A stretch of DNA of 64,000 bases from Coniferiporia sulphurascens (taxonomy: Eukaryota; Basidiomycota; Agaricomycetes; Hymenochaetales; Hymenochaetaceae), in assembly GCA_002794785.1 (NCBI GenBank), contig NBBA01000012.1, positions 1,464,824-1,528,823 of the forward strand. Direction: 5' to 3'. The notes under the pieces are model-generated. The model made no database searches. It was not told the origin of the DNA and saw nothing but the letters and a program-made list of their open reading frames with translations. Shown in pieces: positions 10,953-24,232 of the stretch. The first letter of the stretch is position 1; the number at the start of each line of letters is the position of its first letter. Position numbers and translations under genes: made by a program.

Positions 10953-13900
10953 AGTGAAGCCGAGTGGAGGAACGAGTGAGACTGGGCTGCGGAGAGCTAG
11001 AGGAAAGCGCGCACTACACACACGAGCCCTTATAACTGTTGTCTATGGTTCTTGGCGAATACCAAGACACATGCATAATGTGACAGACGGTGTTGCCATC
11101 ACTTGCTGCATTGCCATGCATGCCCTTTAAGCGCTCAAGGTGGGCGTCTAGCATAGATTACATCAGCACCGTGGACCGTGGACGGAAGTATTAATACTGG
11201 TTTAGGTTCTCCGCCACACCCTTTCCGTTTTCATCCGCGCGGCGCGTGCTCGATGCGCCCCATTTGCCATCGGCTACTTGGCTCTGCCCTTGTACTTGGG
11301 CCCCACATATACATACCCAACAAAACGGGCGACGACCTGGAACACGGTTTCGGCTCATGGCTCTGGATACGGGGACCTTGCGCTCTAGTCGAAATAGCCT
11401 AGTGACTCAGTTTCACCAAGTCAGACAGGAGATATTTGGTTTGATGATTAGGCTACGCAGACGACAAAAAAAAGATATCCACATATTATGAGCATGTGTG
11501 CAGCTGCGGATAGTAATGATCGCTTGGCCCCCCGCGCTTCAGTTCGAGCTCTTGCCCGTCTCGCCGAACGGAAATCAAGAAGAACTTCCGAAGCCCGCAT
11601 CGGGATCCCGGACGTTCGCCGAATCCGCTCCTCCGAGGTTCTCGCATTCCGTCCATTAATAGCGCACAAACCGTAAAGTCACAGAAGTCCCTCCTATGTG
11701 TTTCTCAAGCTTATTTATCGGTGTAAGATGGGACCCGACGTCTACGTTGTTGCGAAGTCGTTGGATCCTGTCAAACATTCGCTTTCAATATTGGACGTTA
11801 ATTCATGACATTTCGTGTCGTATGCTAATATAAGCTGCCTTCTCCTTAGTTAACCGACGTATCGTGTTGCGTTAATTTGAAGCGCTTCTGATTCAGGAAA
11901 CCCTGGTAGCATTCTTGCACTTGGACCCGCAGCACAGGATTTAAACGATTTCATTTAGGCCGCAGCGCGGCGCGGATGCAATGGCACTATTAACTAGCCA
12001 CGTGCTTTGATGTGGCCCATACCCTCATGTTCTTCGGGATTTGCCTGATATGGGTGTATCGCGGCGGAAGGCGCAGTGAATGCCAAGCAGCCAATTCGCC
12101 GTATGATGTAGGCGTTGCAAACGTTCCCCTCCCTCCTAGGGTTTCGCCAAGTTTTATTACGTCTTGTGCCTTCCCTGCCCGTTCCTCAGGCTGCGTCCTT
12201 ATACGCAAGCACCAGACGACTCTTGATTCCTAGCACAAGGATGAGGTCCGAGTCGGTGGGTACGCAACGTCATGTCGTTCCTTCCGCATTTACACGGCTT
12301 GATACAAGGGGGCGGAACTGCCCCGAGGGGATGGTCAATAGCAAAGCATTGAATACTAACGATGGTATTGATAGCGAAGTATTGTACGCCTCGCTCCTCA
12401 CAGCAACTAGGACTCCTAGTAGGGTTCGCTTGGCACGGCCATGCTACAAATTTTAGACCTGCGACAGCATAAGCCTGCTTTGCCGCTTCTTCCTACGCAA
12501 GCTTTTTCAACGATCCAGATGCCTCGACACACAAGTAACGTTACACCAAACAAGCATATACAGTACAGTGTATGCCTTATTTCCTTTTAAGGACCCATTA
12601 ACGTCACCCAAATCCGTGCTATTCCCCACGCCTCGCTTTGTTTCGTAGCGAAAATTATCTTAATTCAATAGCGATCGGAAATTATAGCTCGGAAAAGTCT
12701 TGATCGGCTAGCTCCTGAGGAGGTTAACGGTAATTGATATAGCCGGGAGAACCTATGTCTCTAAAGATGATCCAATGGACTGTCCCGACTCCCGACGGTA
12801 TTAACGAGGTCACTGTATTAACGATTGTCCCACGAGTTCGTCGTTTCCGTTCGCGCTTCTCGCGTTCCCGGTTTTCCCTTGCGATATAAAGGGAGGAAAC
12901 ACTTTAAACGTGCTGGAAGACCGTTCACGTCAGGGCGATGATGGTGTTTTCGAGCCAGGTACGACCTGCAAAGGGACATTACAAATGCTTCATGCCCCCT
13001 CTGGCAGTGCCCGGGACAGCCGGGAATGAAAAACGAAAATTTTCACTGACATGCGAAAACTCCGTTCAGCTTGAAGGTGTCTGCCATGCGAAGTTTTAGT
13101 TACAGCTGCCTGCATGTATACTCTTGGTCGGAATCGGTCACGAGGAAATCCTGATCAACGAAGGACCGACCCATGCTGTGACAGCACGCCTCAACATTCC
13201 TCATACAAAAATCCCAAAGCAGGTATTAGCTAGCCTCACAGGGGTTTGATCCCTCCCAACAAATACATCATGATCATGATAGTGACAGATAACGCCACTA
13301 ATTACATATACTGAAACCACTCGCTCTTCCGACAGCCCATCTTTCAAAAGTCAAATCAGTCCGGCAATCATAGTGTAAAAGGTTCACTGGGTGCGTCCAT
13401 TCAGCAATCATCTTGGAAGCCAAGTGAACGAGGTCACAGTGGAGAGATGAGGAAGTCAAGCGGGGTAGAATTTCGCGATCCAGACCCCTCCCTGATTCAT
13501 TTTATTTAGACCAGTTTTTAGTCCTGAGGTACTAGTATTGTATGTACATTCTTTCTAGTACTAATTACAATAAATTATACACATTTTGAACATCTGTATT
13601 TACATAAACACGTCACCCGAGTCTTTTCCACCTTATCAGCCTTGGGCAATTCGGCGAGAATCAGATCACCGGATTTCTATTCACTGATCCACCACCTAAT
13701 TTCCTATACGTTTTGTGCGAGCCAAAGACCAGTATTGAACAATGTACCAGCGTCTGATACCTTCTCCATATCTTTCCTTATCACAGGACAACAAATTAGT
13801 ACATGTTAAAAACCGACGTTGGCCTCCTGGAAAGTTCCGTAAATCAGTCTTTGGGTATCGCTGTCTCCAAAACTTGAACTCTACTCCGGAAGATGATCCG

Positions 13901-15206
13901 ACAGTCAAAGACGAGCGCTTTTACTTATTCCTAAGCTTCTTTTCGCGTTGATGAAATTTGAGTGTTGTAGAGGCTAGGCTAGAACGAGATATAAAGTGTC
14001 GCTATGAAACTGAAGTACAGTGGCAGTGTCTTAGAAGGTGTGATCTTGCTACAGCATCATAATCATCATATATGGCAGGCAATAGACCGACGACGCTCGG
14101 ATATATGGCAAGTCCGCTTCGATCCACTACACGAGGAGGTCTTCTTGAGCTGTCAGACCGGGTGAGAAAATCCGGTTCGTTAGCGAAACAGATACATCAG
14201 TAGAGACTACTCCCGAGGTATGGAAGTGTACAAAGCGTCTTTTTTGCCAGTTGTGTCGGATGGTCGGTTAGCAGCGGCAGGAGTACGTCGGTGATAACTA
14301 ATGGATTGAGCTGGGTGGCTATGAGAGGCGCCGAGCGCATGCGCAATTGAAATTGATGCTACTAATATCCACACGATGATATCGCCCAAGACTGTGGTAC
14401 TAGTATCACCCCACAGATCAATTGTGATCCCATCGTCTAACCCAGCCCTGCAGCCGACAGCGCCGAGCGGTTGCCGGAGGGATATCAAGGCGGCAGGCCA
14501 AAAAGCCTCTCTCATCTCCTCCGGCGCATTCGGCTCCGCCCGCCGAGAACCTGCCGAATTGATCTCCCGACGCTACTGGGTACTGCCTTCCTTGGCCAGG
14601 TCTACATAACAAGGTAAACTGCAGGCTTTTTTGCGCTGGGTCACGTTGGCGGTCTCTTTCACCAAGAAGCTACTCGGACTCAACTGTTACTGCGGTCCAT
14701 TAACTGCATTACTCCCGAAGTGTTCCGCCTTGTTCCGCTCTAATAGGTTCTACTCCTACACATGGGCAAAGCTGCGGAATCTAACTGGCTACGGTACTAG
14801 GAGTCTTTGCTATTTGCTGCTTTCTCACCGAGGGCGGGCTACTCGGCTGTGCTACTTGCGACTTTCGTCAAGGCGGTGCGCACTCGGAGTCCGAGTCATA
14901 TACGGTACCGTGTGCACCGCCTCTCTGGACCAGGGATGGGTAATGCTTGTTGGGTTACTAGTAGCCCATCCACAACGTCAAGACTTATTTTGAGTCTACA
15001 TCCTCGAACCCCTCTGCTTACTACTCTCTCGGGCGCAGCACTGGCTCTCCCCAGCTCTGTTACCAGTACTGGTCACCCGGTCACGTCGCAGCTATAAAGA
15101 GTGCTAGTGCAACGCCTATCGACAATCCCTACTTCTCTGTTTCCCGTCCAGATATCAGTTCTACACCAACTTTTTCCATCCCCCACACGCTGCCTCCATT
15201 GTAGGA
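10953..15206. other. 4.3-kb non-coding or decayed region
   Basis: No open frame exceeds about 120 codons and none carries a recognisable domain or a plausible splice series on either strand. Base composition is mixed, with AT-rich patches near 12540-12700 and 13250-13600. I see no long terminal repeats, reverse transcriptase motifs or tRNA. It may contain eroded transposon sequence that cannot be identified by eye. Confidence 0.4.
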
Positions 15207-16001
15207 ATGGCTCCCCAAGCCGTCCTCCCCTCATCGCTCTCTCTTGGCGTCTCGACATTGGGTTCGTCGACATACGGCTTCGCATCCTTAGCGTCACCGA
15301 CAAGTCCTCCAGCGGAGGACGCCGCGGCGGATGGCGGCGAAGTGGTGGGGGACGATTCAATGGCAACCAAGACTGTTGTCCTGATCGTCCTCGGCATAGG
15401 TTGGCTCTCTGTTCTAATGTCTCGTACTATCGGTGCTCATGGTCGCTCTTTCTCTCCTGCATCCCTGCTCGACACCCTGCGCCCTCCCTTTCTGCCCCAA
15501 ATCGCGTCGCGAACAACCTTTGAAGCGATCTTCACGTTAACGATCCTTTCGCTCTTTTTATTCTCGCGCCCGAGCACTCTTGCTCATCGCCGGACGCGCA
15601 GCTTCCCGACAGCTAGTTTCCCCGGACCGCGCTCTCTAGCAATTCTCTCAGCTCAAGTCCCAAGGCTCGCGCGTGCAGCATCGCAACAAGTCCTCGCGCC
15701 TGCTCTGCGCAATGCACCGTTCTACCTCCCGCGACCGTCGCAACGCCCCCGCACAGCTGTCCTCCCTTACGGCTACGGCAGTGCGGGCTCAGCCTCGCGT
15801 CTCTTTGGATCCCCGGCATTCGCGCACACGCGTACCACTGGCAGCTTCGAAAGTAATGGATCGACTGCTGCTTGGTCGGACATCATCCCAGGCGGTGCAA
15901 TGGCGTACGCGCAGCCCCCTCCTCCCTACTGGACTATCGGAGCGCCGGATGCTGCTATACCTGCTCACGCGTGTGCTGTGCCTGCAGGCATCCAAGCATA
16001 A
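15207..16001 (+). CDS. Hypothetical protein, possibly membrane-associated
   Basis: Uninterrupted frame of 264 codons from ATG 15207 to TAA. The N-terminus is Ala/Ser/Pro rich, and an acidic patch (AEDAAADGGEVVGDD) precedes a hydrophobic segment (TVVLIVLGIGWLSVLM, residues about 56-71). A second hydrophobic stretch (FEAIFTLTILSLFLF, about 105-119) follows, and the rest is a low-complexity Ser/Pro/Arg-rich tail. A pyrimidine-rich leader with CT-rich tracts precedes the start, as in other expressed genes here. No known domain recognised. The length in a gene-poor region and two good membrane segments favour a real gene, but no homologous motif supports it. Confidence 0.5.
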   Translation: MAPQAVLPSSLSLGVSTLGSSTYGFASLASPTSPPAEDAAADGGEVVGDDSMATKTVVLIVLGIGWLSVLMSRTIGAHGRSFSPASLLDTLRPPFLPQIASRTTFEAIFTLTILSLFLFSRPSTLAHRRTRSFPTASFPGPRSLAILSAQVPRLARAASQQVLAPALRNAPFYLPRPSQRPRTAVLPYGYGSAGSASRLFGSPAFAHTRTTGSFESNGSTAAWSDIIPGGAMAYAQPPPPYWTIGAPDAAIPAHACAVPAGIQA

Positions 16002-19000
16002 ACCAATGCGGTACTTGCTTGATAAGCCGCATCACGGCCCGAGCCCCCGTTTACGACATCCTTACGACACTTGTTTGATTGATTTTTTGCCAACCTTCAC
16101 ACTCGCCCTCTGGTTTCTTCTCTCTTTGTTTATCTCTCAACGCACCTCCGGACTTGCACTGGACACGACACGGATAGGCAGCGTGCACCCTGCGCGCTAC
16201 TTATATTCCAGCGCCCTTTACCTACGATCAAAGCACCCTTCTTAACACGACTATCACCTACCTTCCCCTACCGCGCCCCCCCTACACAGCGACGCACTGC
16301 AGGCCGGCGTCTGCTGCACCCTCTCCTCACACGCGAATTTCCATTTGATGTAGAAGAAAGCTCGTGTACTGCTGTGTCAGGCCGTTTTCTATTTTAGTGC
16401 CAGACCTTCCTCGGCAGGCGCCTCTTTCTCCTGGACCCTGATGCCGCCTTCCCGACCCCTATCCTTTTCACAAACTCTCGACCAGACCGGGAGCTGGCGA
16501 CGATGATGACCCCAACCCTTTTACTTATGGCGAGATGGCGCGGCCCCTTTCGTTTGTCCTTCACCTTCGTGGGCTGTGCTTTTTATCACTGTTTATTCAT
16601 ACTTTTTGCCACGTGGGTCTTGAAGACCTGCCCGGCGCTTGACCGTGTACACGTGCATTTTCGAACCTCTCCCGCTGACAGTACCATACATCCCATCTAT
16701 CTCTCTCGTCCCTTGCATCACAATGTTTTGTTTCACTAAGACAGCCACCGCTTTCGGATCGATACTACTGGACATCCCATACCGCACGACGCCTGGGGCC
16801 GTGCCTCTACGGAATTCTCCCACCCCATATTCGCGTCCGTCGCGTACTCCACGCTTTGCTATCTATCCCCTTTCACGTTTTTACTCTGCGATAATTCTAA
16901 TATTGTGTACCGAACTGCTCCACCGTATTAAATTACCCACGTACCTCTCATGTTTCATGTTCCAAGTCACTCGATTCTTTCTCTCTACGGTACGGTATGC
17001 TAAGTCGTACCGCACATCCGATCAAGCCCCTATGTACTGTAGTGTTAAGCAGCTTTTTCTTCTTTCTGAAAACAAGGGTCCCCATAAATGCTTCCGCGTC
17101 TGCCTCCCTGATGACTCATTTACCCTGCCAAGTCCCTGGTGGACTCACAATCGGCGACTACGTATGCCTGTAGCCGAAATGAACTGAGAAGAAGATTGGA
17201 CATGAAGGTCCCCTCGAGCTCCGACGCGCCGCAGTGTCCAGTCTCAGGCTTTTTTTCAGCAAACCCCTGTCTCCCCTGGTATCCATGTTGCACTGGCATG
17301 ATTGAATGCGACGGCATCGCCACGGTGGCGCACTCAGGCTGGTCATAGAGTCTGCGATTATTCCCAAAGTAAGCGTATACAATTAAAGTATCAGATTCCG
17401 GGGGTAAGGTCTCAACGGACGTAAAGATGCGGCGGATACTGCGGATAATACCTCAGGATCTCCAGAATTTTAAAGTCAAATTTGGGCCAAATGCCACTGC
17501 ACTTACGAGTCCGAGCCTCGAGTTTGCTACTCGAAACCTTCTCAATGAGAACTTGAAGGAATTTCCTGGGCAAGCCGCGCGCCGCGTAGTACACACTGAC
17601 ATGTGCCGCGGCAGTGTCCGGCGGCGTGCCCCGGGTCCACCCCCCACTTTTACCCCACTTCCCCACTGCGCTTTTTCAGCGAGACCGGGGAAGAAATGTA
17701 AACGCCGCGGAACTCTCGCCTTCTTCAAAAAGTATTCAAGAAACGCGTTCTCAGACTCGGATTCGACCCAGGCGGGCGGCACGATGTCACTACAATAGTA
17801 TCACTCTGAAACCCTATAGTATCGTAAGGCCGCAATTGAACCATTCAGTCCGAGTGCCTCAATTTCAGAACAAGATCTCGAGACGTGGTTGAGGGTGGGA
17901 AGACTGATTGTGTCTTGTGTCCGCACGGGTATGCGAAACGCCAAGTCGTCAGGCGGCTCGAACTCAGCGGGCTCAGGCTTCAGCTTCGCACCGACAGGTC
18001 CAGACCCAATCAGGCGCGCACACCCTTACTATGTGTTTGTCAAGACAATACAGTTGCGGAACAGTATCGCCTCTTTGCGGCGGTGAGGTGGATGGAGATC
18101 GAGTTCAGGCTGTGTCCAACTTGCTGAAGTAAGGCGACGAGCGCGCTGCTCACCGGCGAAGGTTTGAGAACTCAATTCCGGACGGCTGTGTGCTTTGGGC
18201 ATGCCGCGAGATGGCAGCGCAACCACTTTTTCATAGAGTACTGAATGAACAAGATGATATAGATAGTTTTTAGCAGCGCATGACGCAGATGCCGCTAGCG
18301 CTCTCGTGGCCACTGAGACTGGGCAAGGAGGAAAAGGAGGACAACATGCCCGCACGCACCGTCACGGGCTCCTCAAGCGAGACAAGGGACGATGCGAATA
18401 CAGCGTGTAATGCAAAAACGACGGGAAGATACATACCTGAGGGGGAAAACGTGGCCCGGGGCCCCTACTTGTGCCGCTGCGAGTTCGCGGCAGACTTGTG
18501 AGCGAGATTCCCAGGAGGAGAGGCGGAAGCAGTGCAGCCCGAAGAGACATGAAGGAGAAAAAAAGATGACGAAAGAAGAAGAAAAAAGATGGATAAAGAG
18601 GTGGAAAAGACAAGTGTCAGTTATGTATGAAGAAGACGAGGGTTTTTCGCTGAGCGTCACGGTCGACTCCGAGGTGGAGGGATTGACTGGGCGCCTCCAA
18701 TCGCGCCGCATAGTTTCTCACCAAAAAATTATCTGACGTTCTCGCCATTGGAGAGCGTATTTTTTGCAGACAGGACGAGATCAGTATACAATCTACTACG
18801 AGGACCTCCGGGACCGGGAGACGCCCCAATTGATGGTGCCGCATACTACCTATCAGTGCCTCCCACCGATAATAGAAAAAGCTGAACTATCCCGCATGAC
18901 CAAGAAAGGTTTTTACAAGTTCAAAGCAAAGGGACTGAGGAGGAAGAGAACTCGTGCGATCGTCTCGGATAAGTGAAGAGGGGGGACAGGGGTCCGGGGG

Positions 19001-20515
19001 TCCGGGCCGGATATTTATTTTTAAACTTGCAAAAAGCTTTCCCAAGGTTATGCCGACTCGGGTGCTTCAACTTAAACCATAAGCGCGTGTCGCCATACGT
19101 AGTAGAGCTGAGAAACTTAAAGTGGCCACAAAGCAAGCGAGATTTCTTGAATCAAAGTTCGGTCGGCGCGCCCGAGTCGTACGCTTCCTGGCCTCACTCA
19201 ATTTAAAGACAATAAATACAACGTGACCATGGTGGTCGTACTCGTGGCCAGTCCCCAGTTATAGAAGTATGTATACATCTGCAGTCTACGTAAGAACGAG
19301 GATATAACTACTTCGGAATGATGTGCATCGCAGAGGACGAAAATAGTGTAGTCGGTTTTGATTTTCTGCCGCTGGATATGTTGAATGACAACATATACTG
19401 TAAAATCCGTCCGTGTTCGACTTCGACCTACCGCAGTCAAACCGCCACGTCCCCTTCTCACCGAACTCCTCGCAATCATCCTCTACAGTACGACTCCTCG
19501 CTGTGGTTACCACTACCGGCTCAAATCGCGCTACAGTCGTAAGTTAATGGCGGTCACCTCGGCATCTCCCGAAACGGCCCAATTTTTGTAAGTATATTTA
19601 GTATATGAATGTACATTAGAATCTCGTCCTCGGATTTCGAGATACCCGATCAAAGGCTACTGACGTTACAAACACAGATATCATATCAGAACATTTACTT
19701 TGCTCCAGGATTCCAGGATGTCATGGGGTTTATATATGGAAGCTTTTTGAACGAACGCTCCGGAGATACCCGGTATCCGAAAAGTCTGCAAGCTTCTTCT
19801 GCCGAGCAAATACCGAGCGGTAGCTATTCGAGTATGTAAGCGCAAGAAGTTGTCATACAGGGGACTATATACAAAAGATTTTAAGTAGTTCATCAATGCT
19901 CTGTTTAAAGAAAGCTGAGGCGAAGATAAAGTGTACTCCGGGTTCAACAACAGCCCGATGCAGGTGATAACTACCGCGCGTGACGCGGCAACTTCACGTG
20001 GTTTGCGCTAATTCAAATCACATCCTTACCTAATATGGATTATATAGGGCACTTTGCCGGCGGTAGTAGACTCACAAGCTTCTATTAAACCTGCATGACG
20101 CTTGAGTCCGGGCACCCAAGAAAAGTCACCAAGGCAAACCCAAGTGTATATTCCCTCATACTGGCATCACGGGCATACATCTCAGACGTCTGGAACGGCG
20201 CGTAACTACTACTACTTACAAGTGGTGGTACCGTCAGTAATAGGCGACGCCAGTCTGCAGTGGATCCGGTTGGCGAGAATCCTCATGCTTCGTTTGCCAC
20301 GACCCCAGGCGGCTAGGCTACCCGGAAATCTCGGGACAAAATTGTCAAAAGTGCTTTCATAAGTCTACCCCTTTTCCGCCGATGACTTTCAGATTTAGGC
20401 TCAGAATTCCCTTCGACTGGGATTCTGTACTCAAATTCTCACGAATTGGCTGGCTTTTGAAAGCGTATATATATAACGCGGTCGCTATCGTCCCGGCTCC
20501 AAAATACACTCGCTC
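16002..20515. other. 4.5-kb gene-poor region
   Basis: 16.0-17.1 kb is pyrimidine-rich on the plus strand and may be 3' UTR of the preceding gene. On the minus strand at about 17880-18010 a short stretch reads PVGAKLKPEPAEFEPPDDLA and FRIPVRTQDTISLPTLN, and at 18029-18130 HRRKEAILFRNCIVL. These look coding-like, but I could not connect them with consistent splice phases. The rest (18.4-20.4 kb) shows nothing recognisable. Confidence 0.4.
20463..20485 (+). promoter_or_regulatory. Probable TATA element of P450 copy 1
   Basis: A TATATATAA run followed by CGCGGTCG lies about 40 nt upstream of the start codon. The paralogous gene has ACTATATAATGCGGTCG at the same distance, so this short block is conserved between the duplicates while the flanking sequence has diverged. 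Confidence 0.55.
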
Positions 20516-22842
20516 ATGCCTCCTATCACTGAGTTTCTGGCTCTGTCCCTGTGCTCGTACGCATTATGGCGTCTCTTTATCGTGAAGTCCCCCCTTGCAA
20601 ACATACCGGGTCCCCCGAGGGACTCTTGGTGGAGAGGTCAGGTCCTCTGTATTCCGGATTGCCCTTTCTTTCGGTGACGAACGTACTTGTAGGCAACTTC
20701 CACAAGGTTTTCAATAAGGACGGTTGGCAGTTCCACCATGACCTCGTCGAGAAATATGGGAGTGCGGTCAAGCTGTTCATGCTGTTTGGGGTGAGTGGTT
20801 TCCCACTAAAGTAGCAGTGCTTCCATAGAGCTATACGCTTACCAGCATCTAGGATGAGCAACTTTATGTTACTGATCCTCTCGCGCTACATCACATTGTC
20901 GTCAAGGAACAATATACTTATGAAGAGACAACCGTGTTTATCGCGTAGGTGCTTTGCACTAATTAACTCACCGTGGTATTTCTAAGCATATCTCCTTAGG
21001 AGCAACTCTGTTGTTTTCGGTGGAGGTCTTCTGTCCACTTTAGGTATGTCCTCAGCCTTATTGTCGAGGGTACCATCGGTGACGATCCCCCTCGGATTAG
21101 GGGACCACCATCGCAAGCAGCGCAAATTGCTTAATCCTGTCTTCTCCTTGAAGCACATGCGCGACCTCATTCCCATCTTTTACCCGGTCGCGTATGAGGC
21201 AGGTAACCCACAGTTTACCTGATACTCCTTAGCTAAGGCTATTTTTGACCCTTCTAGTTGCGAGATGTTATCACCCGACAAGTCCGAAGCGGGGCCAAGG
21301 AGATTGACATCAAACGATGGCTGTCCAGAGCAGCCCTGGAACTCATCGGGCAGGGAGGCCTGGGATACTCGTTCAATGCGCTTGATGATACAAAGACAAG
21401 CACATATAGCGATGCGCTTAAAAACTTAATGTGATCATCTCCTTATCATTTGAGTCGTACTAACGACTAACGCCTACTCTGATAGTCCGACGAATTTCAA
21501 GTTGCTCTTGCACAGGCAATTCCTGCCTTGGGTTGTGGACTTTGGCTCGCCCGAATTTCGTAGGAAGGTGTTGGAGTATATCCCTTCTGGTCTTGTCAAG
21601 GAGATGATCAGAATCGTGGACACCATGGACGATCAATCGAGACAAATCTTCATGAAAAAGAAGAAAGCTCTTGGAGATGGCGACAAGGCAGTTCAAAGAC
21701 AGGTCGGCGGGGGAAAGGACATCATGAGTGTCCTTCGTAAGTCTTGTTGTTTCCATAATTTTGCTTTGGATATACATTGACGCGGCGTTTAGTCAGGGCC
21801 AATTTGGCTGCTAAGGAGGAAGACCGCTTGCCAGAGGCAGAGCTCATAGGACAGATGAAGTAAGTCAGCCCATTGAACCCTATCTACGCGCCTCTAAGAG
21901 TTCAACACGTCGACTGCAGCACTTTCATATTTGCTGGACATGACACGACAACGCAAGCCCTCAGCCGCATATTGCACCAGCTGGTCCTGAATCCAGATGT
22001 GCAGTCCAAACTCCGCGAAGAGGTGAAGGCGGCTCGCAAGCAGCACGGCGATCTCGATTACGACACGCTTATGGGACTGCCATATCTCGATGCCGTCTGT
22101 CGTGAAACTCTGCGCGTATTCCCACCGGTCACCATTCTCAGCCGCACGTGCGTATTTTCACCACTGAATCACCGAAGAAATTTTCATCCTCACTGACTTA
22201 CAAACTCTATCCAATCGCATACAGAACAAAGAAAGATGTGGTTCTGCCTCTTCTCTGGCCAATCAAGTCGACGGATGGGAAATCTGAGATCAAAGAAATT
22301 CCTCTCAAAAAGAACACAAACGTCATTATTTCTGTGATTGGGGCAAATAGGAACAAGAAGATATGGGGTGAGGACGCGGAGGAGTGGAAGCCGGAGCGCT
22401 GGCTCAAGCCACTCCCTGAGAGCGTTGGGCAAGCTCACCTTCCAGGTGTTTACGCGTCAATGTGAGTGTACGCTAACTTCTTATACGCCTTTGTGTTTAT
22501 GATTCTTGGATAAGGATGACGTTCCTTGGTGGCGGAAGGGCCTGCATGTGCGTATTATTTTCTTCCTCAGATATGAGCATCGCACTGATGACGGCGTAAC
22601 AGTGGCTTCAAATTTGCCGAAATGGAAATGAGCAAGTACTTTTTTAGAACCGCTGGGATCAGGCTTATAATCGACCCCTTGAACGCTCAGAGCTTGTCTT
22701 GACGATGCTACTCGAGACATTTGTCTTCAGCCCTGGTCCGGACATCGTCTGGTCGATGGCCGGTCTGGCAGCCCCCTTCGTCGAGAGCTTAGAAAGCAAA
22801 CAATCACAACTTCCCTTGAGAGTGGCCTTTGTCGAAGGGTAA
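20516..22842 (+). CDS. Cytochrome P450 monooxygenase, tandem copy 1 (two apparent GC-AG introns)
   Basis: Haem-thiolate monooxygenase, ER-anchored by its N-terminal helix (MPPITEFLALSLCSYALWRL), followed by the proline hinge IPGPPRDSWW. About twelve exons. Diagnostic motifs: I-helix FAGHDTTT, K-helix ETLRVFPP, the PERW motif, and the haem-binding loop FLGGGRACIG with its cysteine. The C-terminus ends ...SQLPLRVAFVEG and TAA 22840-22842. Exons 1-5 end at 20636, 20790, 20944, 21043 and 21198. Two introns (21199-21257 and 22632-22690) only keep the reading frame if their donor is GC (GCAGGT and GCAAGT); the paralogue downstream has GT at both places. Length about 525 residues, normal for fungal P450s. 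Sequence resembles CYP families of basidiomycetes that hydroxylate hydrophobic compounds; the substrate is unknown. Confidence 0.9.
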
Positions 22843-23284
22843 ATGACAATGTTTCAAACAATTGGATAATGCGAGGACAGGCTGTAAAGGACAATTGAAG
22901 TACGAATAGGCATACACTAGCAGTTCAGCTTTCTCTTGTATATATGTAGTGAGGCTTTTTGCACTCTGGCGTAAATAAACAATTCGACTTTGTAGCATGT
23001 AGATTTTGCCGTCGGTTGATAACTTGATAGAGTCGTGATGCTTAAAATGTGTCTAGATATGAGAAGTGCCAGTGCGTACAATCTCTGGCGAGGGCGCGAC
23101 AAACGGGCGGATTTGTTCTCAGCCCACCCATGGCTGATTATACTCAGGACGAACACGCCACGCTTACATAAGTAAGACCCCCACCGGCGAATTTGATACT
23201 GTGGCTGGCGGATTGGGTCTTGGGGACTTTCCGACACCGGTGGCGCCGAATTTTGCCAAATACAATTTTGGACCCCCGGTCATG
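22843..23284. other. P450 copy 1 3' flank
   Basis: Non-coding. It contains a short block (GCGTAAATA near 22970) also found after P450 copy 2 near 26720, consistent with the segment having been duplicated together with the gene. Confidence 0.45.
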
Positions 23285-23395
23285 CCAGTGTTCCGCCTCG
23301 GACTAAACACCAAGAGTGACAAATCATCTTACATTACCCTCGATCACTTAAGCAGCTCGCCATATCATTTCAGAGGATTCTTCATATGGAAAAGG
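23285..23395 (+). pseudogene. Relic of a ubiquitin-conjugating enzyme exon (duplicate of the intact E2)
   Basis: Translates as KSDKSSYITLDHLSSSPYHF, matching KNDKSSNITLDLIDNSPYHL of exon 2 of the intact E2 gene at 27.4 kb. The similarity starts within the end of the preceding intron (TTCCGCCTCG versus TTCTGCCTCG) and fades after about 100 nt. The AG acceptor has been lost, and the catalytic exon and UBA part are absent. It lies directly downstream of P450 copy 1, as the intact E2 lies downstream of P450 copy 2. Confidence 0.85.
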
Positions 23396-24232
23396 GAGCC
23401 TTTCAATCTATGCTCTCGGAGACTCATGCTCTTAGCATCCGGAAGTGCATGAGCTTCTTGTGCCGTCACCAAGTACGCCGACCACGGTGGACACTTCATG
23501 TAGAGGGTTATTTTATAGAGACAAGTTTAAGTGCGTAGTATTGTAAGCAGTCAAGTTAAGTCCTTTTCGAGCCAGGTTGTAAGGGGCCGGAATCCGAGAT
23601 CTGGGAACAGCGTGGATGGACGCGCCGACATCACGTGCCTTGCACGCTCTTCAACCCCATGCATATGGCGAGCACCCATTGTTGTAGTCCCTTATCGAGA
23701 TAACCAGCCACAAGCCGACCAATGTGCACTTTCGAAATGGACCACTAAGTACCATGTTGAAGTTCGAGCTCGATCCGTCGGAGTTAGAAATATTTTTTCG
23801 TAGATTTTTCACTGTATGTATGCGCGATCCGAGTCGGTTTCCCTCGCGCGATTATCTACTGATATTCTTGGATACGGAGTGCACTCGCCAGCACCGCGAA
23901 ATGCTGAACTCCAATATATTAGGTAGGGTCTATGTCCGGTGACGGTCGACAAGAATTATGTCTGGCTTCGGTCTGCCCACGGCCGCCCTTCGGGGGATAT
24001 CCATCCGGCCAGTCAGAAGTGCTCTCGTAAGCTCACCTCAAAAATCCGCCAATAAGGTAATTTCTTCTCTTTCTCCGACCGTGACTTTGAGGGCTTGAAT
24101 TATTCCTTCCCCTCGACAGTAACTTTTAATGTCTCCAATTGCTAGTCTGTCTTCTAGTCTCATCGGCTGACTGGCTTGAGAGATACTATATAATGCGGTC
24201 GATTTTGCTCCCGTTCGACAGCACACCTATCC
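23396..24232. other. Spacer between E2 relic and P450 copy 2
   Basis: No gene recognised. The distal end (about 24183-24205) carries the conserved TATA block ACTATATAATGCGGTCG of the second P450 promoter. Confidence 0.45.

Noticed and set aside
10953..15206. Retrotransposon or DNA transposon in the gene-poor region
   Set aside because: No reverse transcriptase, integrase or transposase motif, long terminal repeat or clear terminal inverted repeat was seen.
17880..18360. A small minus-strand gene (IGSGPVGAKLKPEPAEFEP... and HRRKEAILFRNCIVL pieces)
   Set aside because: The pieces look coding-like, but no GT-AG combination connected them in phase and no family was recognised.
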